From assembly GCA_008802785.1 (NCBI GenBank), contig VUYT01000004.1, positions 372,001-436,000 of the forward strand: DNA of 64,000 nucleotides, given 5' to 3'. Position 1 is the stretch's first letter; the number at the start of each line of letters is the position of its first letter. The DNA comes from Symmetrospora coprosmae. Lineage: Eukaryota > Basidiomycota > Cystobasidiomycetes > Symmetrosporaceae. Both the position numbers and the translations under genes were made by a program. Below, piece after piece: positions 20,831-31,600 of this stretch. The notes beneath the pieces are model-generated. The model was not told where the DNA came from. It was given only the letters and a program-made list of their open reading frames with translations, and did no database searches.

Positions 20831-23800
20831 CTACTTTGCAATCTTGCACTGCTCCGAATCTATGCTCGAGTTGCCCCACCACTCTGGAAAGACGCCAAGC
20901 CCAAGCAAGTATATGAGGAGCGCCTGTATACTCGTGCCCGCGTCCAGCGCGGCAGAAAGAACGAAGTCTGCAGGCGGGGTGGTCGACCGATGCATCAGCC
21001 CAAGCCCGCTGGAGCTGGAGAAGCACGGCTGACTCACTGTACTTCTCGTACCACCGCGGATGCTTCTTGAGTGCATACCGCTGGCTTGCCCAGGCTGAAA
21101 GCAGGCCCATGACGATGGTGTTTGTCGGGACCTGCGGCGCCATGGCAGAGCCGTCCAGGATGAGCGGCAGCGATAGTTTCTTCCAAAACCGCTGTTTCGG
21201 GTACCTCTTGCTGAGGTACCACGGTATCACGGGCAAGACAGCCCCAATTGGGAAGCCCAGATACAGCAGCTTGTACTTGCCCGCGAAGAATTCGGCAGGG
21301 CCGACCAAGCCCCAGATGACGCTCGCCGAGTAGAAGATTGCGGGTGCGCGCCCTGTCCATTGTCCTGTCGGATCTTCCAGAGTCCCGTCCAGATAGGGTC
21401 GCTTGGCATTGATTACCGATTTGACATAGACTATGCGGTGGACGAACAATCAGCGGATATCCACAGGACCTTATACTAGCTTCCCGATTAGGCCCACTGT
21501 AGTTGACGACTGCTCCCAGAGCAGTGCCTGAATGACACAATGATTCCGAACAGCGGTGATCAGCCATGTTCTCGTCTGGGAGGCCTTGCTTCGTCATGCG
21601 TGCTCACCATAACATTGACAGATGAACATTGCTTTTGGTTTGATCTTGCAGTATAAGCCGAGCTTCAGATCCGACACGAGTGCCAGCGCCTGGGCCATCA
21701 CCTATAGAGATGGATGGAAGCTAGTCAGCCCGATCGTCTCGGCATCGTAGTTTGGACGAGACTGACCATGTAACCGTAGCACTTGAAAGCCACGTTTCTG
21801 GGTAGAGGTGCTGACATATCTTAGCCCGCTCTTTCCGTCTGGTCGAAAGGAGGCTCAAGTACCCTATCGGCTGTCCAGGAAAGAGGTAGCCTGCAATGAA
21901 CTCGGTGATGACGTTCAGGCCTATTGGGAGGTCTTTAGCGAGGTCATCATGCGCTCTACGACCCGTCAGACACGCACCGATGACCGTGCCCGTTGTCGCG
22001 GCGATGATGCCGCAAGCAGGCAGGAAGAGGAAGGCGATGACCAAGCTGAGGAGCAAACCCCAAACGGGCAACTGCATGGGGTAGAAGACGATGACATAGA
22101 TGGCAGCCACCAGCATGCTGCCGCCCACCCAGGCATACCACGAGTTCGGAACGCTCTCGTACGTAGCCTCCATCATCTGCACGTGGACGTCCGCTTCAGG
22201 CTTCTCGACTGAGGAAGACGTAGATGAGAAGGAGGCGTCGCTGATGTCGCGCCAGTGCCAGATGATGACCGTCGTGATGGCCGCGGTGAGCGTTGCGAAG
22301 CTGATGCCGTAAGTCATGGCAAAGTACCTGTATATGAGCTACGATTCAGTAAGAAGGCATGGCTGTAGCAGAAGAAGCTGGGGCCCCCACGGAGTAAGAA
22401 GTAATGGCTTGGCGCTGTCCCATTTTGCAACGTCGAGGCTGAGGGTCTGCGCATCGATGACGCTCGTAATGTCGAACTTCTGAAAGAAGCGGTTGTACAG
22501 CTTTGGCCCGATGGGCGAGTCAAAGGAGAGTGCCTCCCAGAAGTTCGAGTAGTAGATGAGAGGACCGATGATCCAGCACCTGCGGGAGCTCGGCAGGTCA
22601 GCTGGCGTCGCAACAAGGTCTAGAGGCGGACAAGCATGCGCACATGCCCATGAATCCAGCGAAGCGGTTGAGGGAGGCTGGTGAAGCGTCGGCAGGACGG
22701 AACTCAGCTTGTGTCACGGATGTGGAGCTCGAAAAGTCTTACCGAACCACGGCACAAAGAGGCCGCCCATTGATCCGACGACAGACCAGTCGAACGAGAG
22801 GTTCGCAATGCCGAATCCAGTGTAAGCGGACCCCAGATCTTTTGCAGTTGCGATACTGGAAGCGGGCGATAGGATGCACAGTGTGGCGAAAGAGGTGAGA
22901 ACAGGCGCGACAACTGCAGTCGGCACAACATCGGTATCAGCCGGATATTGGGTGCTTGCCGCACTGCGCTACGCGCACTGACCCGACGGCATGAACTGCC
23001 ACGCAAATATGGCCAAGAAGGCCAGTCTGAAGAAGCGGAGGCGCTGCCAGGTGATTGTGCTCTCCTGGCCGTGAAGGGTGTTGAAGAGCGAGATCGGGAC
23101 GAGAGTGCTTGGCCAGACCATCTTGCTCGGGCGAACGAGGAGGTTGTACACCAGACCGGAGAGCCCGAACCCGAGCATCTGGGTCGAGAGAACGAGAAGG
23201 ACGCCCCCGACATGCCCAATGTCCTGGTGGTAGTACAGGTCTTGAATCGTGATGATGTCGGCGCCATATGCTGCCCCGGACCCGCTGCCCGCGAGAACAG
23301 TGATGAGGAGGTGCTCCTTGGCGTTGAACGGTCCCGGATTGAGTGTGAAGGTGTAGCGACCGTTCCATAGCTGGAACTGCCGGGTTGGCAGGATGCGCGC
23401 CATCCAGTGCCCGGCAGGGTACGAGAGCAAGATGATGAGAAAGCCGGAGAAGGAGGGCGCGTTGCTCTTGAACTGGTGGATGGGAAGGATCTCGTGTTGG
23501 CTAGAGCCGGAAGAGCGGTTGTGCCTGTGCGAATGAGTCCGCTCACAAAGAACAGCTGCGAGATGGCAGCGCCTACAGCACATAGGATGGTGCCGAGGAC
23601 GAGGACCCTGAATGTCAGGTTGGGAAGCGTGGGATCGTCATCCTCCGACACGACTGCCCTGACCATGGCAAGGGCGTCCTCTTCGTCGCTGTCATCGCCA
23701 TCGTCATTACGCCTGCCAGCTTCGAGGCGGCGGTCGCCCTGCGGCACGCCTGTACGCGCCTTGTGACGGTCGCTTGTCGATGTGCTGCTGCGAACGCCGT

Positions 23801-24050
23801 TCCGCACGAGCTCGTACGTTTCGTCGTCCAGATCGTCGAGATGCCAGCCAGAGTCGCCTTCGCTTCCTCCGTCATCATTATCAACATTGTCGTCGTCGTC
23901 GTTGTTGCTAATGCGTGCCTGTTTCCGGGATGTGCCTGACCGACGACTATCGAAGGGGACCTGGTCGTCTGACTCTTGTGGGATGCGCGCGTACGAAGAT
24001 GATGGCCCGGCTGTGGGCGCATCTCTACTTGCAATGTCCAGCCCCGCCAT
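20831..24050 (-). CDS. OPT-family oligopeptide transporter
   Basis: OPT proteins import small peptides or metal-peptide conjugates across the plasma membrane with protons. The start is the ATG at 24050 (MAGLDIASRD). Exon 1 ends near 23547 and exon 2 runs about 23490-22991; later junctions lie near 22919/22742, 22584/22388 and 22325/21840, and the last exons end with KYNFVLSAALDAGTS and the stop at 20831. Family signatures are SEDDDPTLPNLTFRV at the start of the membrane part, NPGPFNAKEH, DLYYHQDIGHVGG, GIANLSFDWSV, LNVITEFIAGYLFPGQPIG, and the near-universal C-terminal KYNxVLSAALDAG. The usual KIPPR motif is changed to KIKPKAMF. The acidic N-terminal extension of about 130 aa is disordered. 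Substrate cannot be told from sequence. It shares a 154-bp divergent promoter with the next gene. Confidence 0.9.
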
Positions 24051-24204
24051 GCTATGTGGACGTGTGCGACATGAGGGAACAACGAATTCGAACCAGGCCA
24101 ACAAGCTCATCGCTCGCGACTTATCGACGTCGTCGCGCTTCTCCAGCCGCCCACATCTTGGCTCTCTTTCTGCCAGTACATTATCGAGACAGCACAGCAG
24201 CAGC

Positions 24205-24802
24205 ATGTCACTGCACGCTCGCACACCGTCATCACCTCGGCTGCCTACCACTACTGGCGGCGGGCACTCGGCGCCCACGCCATCACCGCTCTCATCATCC
24301 TCGGCGACTGTCCACCAGCAGCAGCAGCACCAGCACCGACGGACAAAGCCAAGCACCCCAGGAGCGCAGACGCTCTCCTCGGTGCTCAAGAAGATTGCAC
24401 TCGTCGGTTTCCTCGTGGTAGCAGTGTGGTGGATCTACGTCTGGAAGAGGTGCGTCTCCTCCTGTCTCTCTCTCCTCGCCAGGGCTCGGGCTGTGCGCGC
24501 ACTGACACGGCTTTACGCCACTGCCGTCTCTTCCAGCGGCGTCGTGCAAGACTTCTTTGACCCGAACGATAAAATCCAGCGGTCACGGCCTGCCTTCCGC
24601 TATGTAGAGCCGTGAGTGGAGTCTGGCGGTCGTCCATCAAGCTCTTCAGGGTGCACCAGTTCTGACGTCGAGCTTCGCGCGGGGCGTCCGACACTAAACC
24701 TACAGATACTCGGACAAGCACCGCTACCGCCCAGCAGCGAGCCCAGTCATCAAGGAGACGGACAGGTGGGGCAAAGTCAAGTACAGGGGCCAGTACACCT
24801 GA
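24205..24802 (+). CDS. Small single-pass membrane protein of unknown function
   Basis: Three exons (24205-24449, 24537-24611, 24706-24802) give 138 aa. The N-terminal half is Ser/Pro/Gln-rich and cytosolic-looking. A single membrane helix follows (IALVGFLVVAVWWIYVW, about residues 66-82), then a short conserved-looking tail with SGVVQDFFDPNDKIQRSRP and a final basic, Tyr-rich end (YSDKHRYRPAAS, KVKYRGQYT). All phases close, which supports the model despite the small size. The layout suggests an ER, Golgi or mitochondrial type II protein. No family recognised. Confidence 0.72.
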
Positions 24803-25113
24803 GTCGGGTGGATGGGGAGGCATGGATGGGCTCGGTCTCGCCTCGTGCGAGCGGGTGGAGGCGTGGATGACGACAACGATGATCAGCTAGGCAGGGCGCG
24901 CAGCCAGCCAGACGTGTATCACTACGATGATAGAGTGAAACGACCACTATGCCCACGGACGCTGTTACTGCTGCTCCCTCCTCGGTGCGTCCTGGCACCT
25001 GCATGTGCCAGCCTGACCGGGATCCCGTGCACGAGCGTCGTGCCTGCTCGAGACGTGTGCGCGACCGTCGTCTTGGCCGGCTCTCTACCAGCTAGCTCTC
25101 CAGCACTGTCAGA
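24803..25113. other. Intergenic, promoter of NOC3
   Basis: This 311-bp stretch lies between two plus-strand genes. No motif or gene was seen. Confidence 0.4.
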
Positions 25114-28100
25114 ATGGCAAATCAGGGCAAGAAGCGCGCACACTCATCTGGGTCGGCGTCGTCAAAGAGCAAGGGCGGCGCTGGCGGTGCGAGCAGTGGG
25201 AAGCGCGTCAAGCTCGACAACAAAAAATCATCGTCAAAGTCCGGCGGAAAGGCAGCAGCGGCCGCAGCAGCAGCAGCAGCAAAGAGCAAGGCAAAGGGGA
25301 AAGGCAAGGGTGGAGCAGGGACAGAGCCTGCATTCAGGCAGGCGCCAGCCGCAAACGCCAGCGGCAAGCCAAAGAAGGACAAGGAGCGCAAGGGGACAAT
25401 CAAGGAATTTGTGGGATTCCCGAACGGCAGAGGTGCGAAGGACCCGAGCGCGGCAGAAGGCAGCGGGAGCGGCAGTGGCAGTGGCAGCGATAACGACGAC
25501 GACGACGACAACGACGAGCAGGATGAGGACGAGGAGAGCGTGATTGGCGTCGAGGACATGCTTGTCGCTCCTCTGGACTCGGATGGCGAGGATGGCAGCG
25601 CAGCAGAAGCGTCAGAGGACGATCAAGAAGCATTCATGAAGCGGAGTGCCTTCCTCACGCAGCTCGACAAGAAGGAGCTCGCAAGGTGAGGCCATCAACA
25701 TTCTGTGCTCGACATCGTGTCCTCCTCGGCCGTGTCGCTGACGCTCTGGCTTCGCACTACCCCTAATTTCCGCCACTCACGACTATGCGTGCTTGTCCGC
25801 ACAGGTCGCGAGCGTACCTGGCAGAGCAGCACCGCCTGAGCAAGCCCGCACCCCTGACAAAAGCCGACAAGCTCGCGAATGGCATCACGAGCAAGCGCGC
25901 CGTCCTGCCCAAAATCGGGCCTGCCCGGGTCGAGGTCAACTCGGACGGCGAGGAGAACCTGGACGCCCTCTCGGACGACGATTTCGCAAAGATGGGCAGC
26001 GACGACGGGGACGACTCGGAGGACTGGGCCAGCGACGACGAGCTCGATGCCGAGCTCAGCGAGATGGACGACCTGGACGATGATGATGAGGATGCGTCGG
26101 ACTTTTCGGACCTCGACAGCGAGGCAGACGGGGACGAGGACGAGGAGGACTGGTCAGGGCTAGAGGAGGGGTCAGAGGATGACGGAGCGCGCGAAGGGAC
26201 GCGTGCAAGTCGAGCCGCGAGGCATGGGCAAAGCAGTGACGATGACGAGGACATGGAGGCGAAATATGCCGAGCTCCTGAAAGAACGCAACAGGCGCGAG
26301 GCCGAGGAGGACAAGCTCAGGGACAAGCGGCTGCCCGTCAAGCTCGCAAGCGGGCAGATGGCAGTCAATGAGCGGAGCGCTCAGGATCCGGCAGCACAGC
26401 ATGCGAAACTCAGCAGAGAGGAGAAGGCGGCCAACCGCGTCCGGCACGCCAATGGCGCGAAGGATGAGACAGAGTCAGAAGACGAAGAGACTCTTGCACG
26501 CAGACAGCGCAAGGCGCAGCCAAAGCCAAATCCGTACGGCGCGCGCTTCGGCCGCCCGTCTGTCTCGAGCGTCCTCGAGATCGAGGACCGGGTCGAGCGC
26601 ATCATGGCTGCGCGCGAAGAGCTCGCAACGCTCGGAAGGGAGATTGTCGGCGAGCCAGAGCTGGGAATGAATCTCTTGAGGAGGCTGCTCAGCTTTACGG
26701 AGAGGAAGTTTATGCTTCCTGGGATGCGCAGGGAGGAAGGCTTGCCTGTGGACATACCCATCCGGAGCCTCGCCATGCTCTCACTGCTCGCTGTCTTCCT
26801 GGACATCCTACCGTGAGTCGCGTCATTGGGTAGACGCTGAGAGGCCGAGCTAGCAAGGCTGACTGCTTCTTCCGTGTGCGCAGGGGTTACCGCATCCGAG
26901 CCATCACAGACGCCGAGAAGCAGGCAAAGACATCGCAGATCATCATTCAGCAGCGCGAATACGAGGAAGGTCTCGTCAACTGCTATCGCCGTTTCCTGGA
27001 GACGTGCGAGGAAGAGGTCAAGACGAGCTCGCTCCTCGCTCCCGTTGCGCTCAAATGCCTGTGCGAGCTGCTAAAGGAGAAGAGCTACTTCAACTTCTCC
27101 GTCAACATCATGGAGGTAATCGTCAAGACCCTCGGGCGGAGAGAGTTTGACAGCGTGAGGCTCTCATCTATTCGTCAATTCTGTCTGTGACAGTGAAGCT
27201 GACAATCTCGTCCCTCTCACGACAGTCCTCAGAGCTCTGTGTTGCCACCATTTCGAGCATCCTGTCCAGTGACACTGTTGGAACCAGCTCACTGGAGCTC
27301 GTCAAACTTATCGCTCGGACGATTAAGGCTCGCTCCTATCTTGTGCACCCTGCGATGGTGTCGTGCCTTCTCTCCCTTCGCCTGAGCGATCTCAACGGAG
27401 TGCGAGCGAGCACCGAGCGCGTCGACCGCGCCGCCATCATCCGCAAGCAGAATTTGCGGACGAACAAGGACGGGCACAAGAAGAGCAAAGGGCCGCAGGC
27501 GCCATACATAAACAAGAAGACACGCAAAGTCATCAAGGAGAAACGCGACATCGAGAAGGAACTCGCGGAAGCAGAGTCCGAGGTCCGGGTCGAGGAGAAG
27601 AGCAAGTACTCGACAGAGACGCTCAAGCTCCTTTTCTCCCTCTACTTTCGCGTCCTCAAGCTGCCCGTCGAGCAGAACTCGCCCCTGCTGCCGCCCGCTT
27701 TGGAAGGTCTGGCGAGATTTGCGACGCTCGTCAACGTCGATTTCTTCAAGGACTTGCTCAACGTTCTCAAGACTGTCATGATGTCAACTCGGGAGATGCG
27801 CATTCAGCTCCTATGCATAGTCACTGCCCTCGAATTGCTGACCGGACAGGGTGAGTCGTTATATTCCGAAGAATCCGACTAGTCTAGACTGCTGACCCGC
27901 GACCGACTGCAGGCGAGGCTATCAATATCGACCTATCAGCCTTCGTTACGCACCTCTACGGGGCTATTGTCCCTCTAACAATCAGCCCGACCATCGAGGA
28001 GAAGCCGTCAAACCACCTGACCCGGCACCGCTCGGCTTACTCGAATCTGCAAGAATCAGAGCTGCTCTTCCGCTGCCTGTACAAGATCTTCTTGACTTCG

Positions 28101-28421
28101 CGCCTGCCGAACCCGCCTGTGCGCTGTTTGGCATTCAGCAAGCGCCTGCTCGTGTCGGCGCTCCACTGGCCAAAGAACACGGCTCTCCGGTCGCTCGACT
28201 TTGTCCGCCAGCTCCTCGTCAAGGAGCGCAGCCTCGACAGCATGCTCAATACCGAGGATAGGAAGCGGGATGGCGTGTACCGGTACGACATCGCAGAAGA
28301 AGGACTGTCCAACCCGGACGCCACCGTCTGGTGGGAGCTATCGCTTCTCGAGACTAGTCACTTCGACGAGGAGGTCCGCAATGCGGCTTCCAACTTGGCC
28401 AGGTGGACCAAGGACTCCTAG
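25114..28421 (+). CDS. NOC3: Nucleolar complex protein Noc3
   Basis: Noc3 works with Noc2 in the nucleolus and nucleoplasm to move pre-60S particles along, and in yeast it also aids replication licensing. Five exons (25114-25685, 25805-26812, 26884-27154, 27226-27850, 27913-28421) give 994 aa. The first 400 residues are Lys/Ala-rich and then strongly acidic with a poly-Ala run. The Noc3 domain starts near 26560 (EDRVERIMAAREELATLGREI) and holds SLLAVFLDILPGYRIR, the marker of the family, then EYEEGLVNCYRRFLE, ALKCLCELL and FNFSVNIMEVIV. The C-terminal CBF/Mak21 domain follows (LLFSLYFRVLK, PPALEGLARFATLVNVDFF, LTSRLPNPPVRCLAFSKRLL). The length suits the family (660-1,000 aa). It is convergent with the giant secreted-protein gene, 203 bp apart. 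Confidence 0.95.
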
Positions 28422-28624
28422 TAGTGCTCGGAATGTGTTGGTGTAGCTTGACTGGCGGGCGCTGAGCACAAAATCGTTGCCTGATGACACGGCAGCATTA
28501 GGACTGGCTCCTACGTGATATACATGACTACAACGAGACGGTACGAATGAGGGGGTACTCTGATGCAACTGCTAAACCGCGCGACGTCTTCTACGTAATC
28601 TAGTTTTGTGACTGACGAGGCCGT

Positions 28625-31600
28625 CTATTCTTCCTCCTCGGCCTCCTCTTCATCTGAAGCTTCAGCATCCTCCTCTTCATCTGGAGCTTCAGCATCCTCC
28701 TCCTCGTCTGGAGCACCAGCATCCTCCTCATCTCCAGGGTCATCGGCTTCCTCCCCTCCGTCTTCTGCTGCGTCGGCCTCGCCGTCGACGGCATCGTCTG
28801 CCTCGTCAGGTGCCGGCTCATCCTCGGCCCCTGCACCTTCCGCCTCGTCCTCGTCTGGTACATCTGCAGCGTCGTCTCCAGCGGCGTCTGCAGTGTCTGC
28901 GTCTGTTGCGTCGCCAGCAGCGTCTTCGGCGGTGCCGTCCGCTGTGACATCCTCTATGTCGCCGGAAGCATCATCGCTTGCGGCGGACGCATCCGCAGAA
29001 TCTCCGGCTGGCTCGGTGTCTGCAGCATTCGCCGCATCCGCCGCGGCATCTGCATCGGCTCCTGCTATATCTGCATCGGCTCCTGCTGCGTCGTCTCCAT
29101 CGCCTGCTTCTCCATCGGCTGGGTCTCCATCGGCTGGGTCTCCATCGGCTGCGTCTACGTCGGCGGCGTCTGCATCGACCGCATCTGCATCTGCACTTGC
29201 ACCCGCATCCGCATCGGCTCCGGCTGCGTCTGCCTCTGCCGGCGCACCATCGCCTCCTGCTCCTGATGCGTCTGCTTCGGCTTCATCTGCGTCTGCGTCT
29301 GCCTCGGGTTCTGATGCATCTGCATCTGCTACGTCTGCATCCGCCCCCGCTGCGTCTGCATCCGCCCCTGCTGCATCTGCATCGGCTCCTGCTACCTCGG
29401 CAGCGTCGGCTGCGTCTGCGTCTGCGTCTGCGTCGGCTGCGTCTGCGTCTGCGTCGGCTGCGTCTCCGTTGGCAGCGTCGGTAGCGTCTGCTTCGACATC
29501 GGCGCCGGCTGCATCCGCATCGGCTGCATCCGCATCGGCTGCATCGGCTTCGGCTGCGTCGGCTCCAGCTGCATCTGCTCCTGCTGCACTTGCCTCAACT
29601 CCTGGAGCGTCTGCTTCTGCTGCTGCTGTGTCTGCTCCCCCTGCATCCGCATCGGCGCCTGCATCGGCCCGTGCTGGGCCAAGTCCCGCTCCTGCTGCAT
29701 CTGCATCGGCAGCGTTGGGTCCAGCTGCACCTGCATTCTCTCCTGCAGTATCGGTTTCAGATGCCTCGACTCCTATTGCGCCTGCGTCTCCCCCATCTCC
29801 TGCTGCATCTGCATCTGCACCGGCTTCGGTAGCGTCTGCATTGGCATCAGCACCGGCCGCATCTGCGTCGGATCCGGCTTCTGTATCAGCGCTTGCTCCG
29901 ACTTCTGCGCCGTCCCCTAACGACGCTTCGTTAGCTGTGGCCGCTGAGTCGTCGGCAGCCGTCAGGTCGCCCGCGTCGGAGCCAGCGGAAGCGCCGTCGA
30001 TTACAGTGGCTATCGCTTCGGGATCGCCTTCGCTTGCATCGGCGAGCGGGTCGTGCACTTCCGTTGCTGAGTCGCCCGCAGTTGCTCCGGCCGGACCGGC
30101 GTCGTCGACTGAAAGTGCAGAGTCGGGATCCGATTCTCCGCCTGGCGGTTCGTCTGAAGGGTCTGTCGATTCCGGCGGGAATATATCTTCGCCAGATACT
30201 GAAGCACCGCCTTCACTTGGAGCAGGAGGCGCGCCATCTGGGCCCTCAGCACCAGTGGGATTCGCTCGCTCGTCGGAAGCTGCCGAGCTCAAATCTGGTG
30301 CACCGATGATGATGCTGTGTCCGGCTATGTCGTCTGTACCAGCGTTTTGACCTTTCAGAGGCTGTCCAGCAACGTCTGTTGCGGTAAGCGCTGCGCTCGC
30401 GCCGCCCGGTGGTGACGGCTTGCCAGGACCTAGCGCGTGTGCCTGATCTGCCGCACCTCTACCGGTCTGAGGGAGAGTCCCGGAGGGTGGGAATTTGCCA
30501 GCAGCCAGGCGACTATCAACGGACTGATCTCCTGACCCCGAGGGCGCTTTGGCTGCAGGAAGATAACCCGAGCCAACCCCAGAGGTTGCAGATGAGCCCT
30601 CGGGGCGAGCACCTGACGGCAATGGTGCTCGTCCGTTTGCAGGACTATCTGAAACGGCGCCCGAAGCCGAGGGCGCCCCACCGCTTGCATCGAGATGAGC
30701 GCCTGGGGCTAAAGGCGGCGAGGGCGAATCTGCTGCGGAAAGGCCATCTTTACTGCGGCTTCCCTTCACTTGGGAACCAAGCATCAGCCTTTGCACCTGC
30801 GCAGCCGCACAAGGACTAGTAGCACAGCACTAACGTCTGATTCGTCTTCTGCGGGTTCTTCCTCTTCTGTGGGCGGTTCCTCTTCTCCTGCAGGTGCGTC
30901 GCCCTCAGCAGGAGTCTCGGCATCTTCCGCTGCTGGCCCGTCCTCTGCAGCAGCTGGAGGTTCTAGACTATCTTCCGCTTCTGAATCACTTGGTGTCGCG
31001 GCATCTGGAACTTCCGGCGGTGGATCGGCATCGGCGGCGGCGGCGGCTGACTCGTTACCCGCGTCTCCAGGACTTGCCGTATCTGCTGGGGCTGCAGTCC
31101 CGTCTGCAGCTTCTCCGGCTGCCGCGTCTGCGCCACCACCGTCTGGTGGAGCTGCTACAAAATCCAACTCAGCCGACTATACGTAGCTACTTCATGCGTA
31201 TGATCACTGAACCCACCACTGTCACCTGCATCAGCTGGGTTGCCACTCGCTGAGTCTCCGCCCGATTCATCGGCAAGAATGCTGCCCCCGCTTGTGTCTG
31301 CAGCGTCTGACGCCTCCGCTTCGGCGTCTGCTCCAGCTCCGGAGGCCGCCGCTTCAGCATGATCATCGATTTTCCCGGCATTGGCCATGACGACATCCTG
31401 CGCAGGCTTTGCTGCCGGCGAAGCTGTCACTACGCTCTGGGCGGCGCTGGTGAGAATTTCTGTCTTCAGTACTGTGACAGTGGCCGCACCTGCTGCAGGC
31501 GGAGCGATTGCTGCTGTCTCCATTGCGGTTGGGGCCGCATCTTCGGTAGAGGACGCTTGCGCACCATCTCCAGCTGACGGAGTCACGATGACCGTGACTT

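Noticed and set aside
24078-24096. B-box-like sequence GGTTCGAATTC on the minus strand
   Set aside because: The flanking bases do not pair as a T stem and no A box or acceptor stem is present, so it is not a tRNA. It also lies within the upstream region of the OPT start.
25122-25559. 145-codon minus-strand Ser/Leu/Pro frame
   Set aside because: Antisense to the low-complexity Lys/Ala/Asp N-terminus of NOC3.
28608-30350. 580-codon plus-strand frame rich in Ser, Ala and Pro
   Set aside because: It is the antisense of the Ala/Asp repeat. The minus strand joins by splicing to a signal peptide and upstream exons, while the plus frame has no ATG start, signal or flanking exons.
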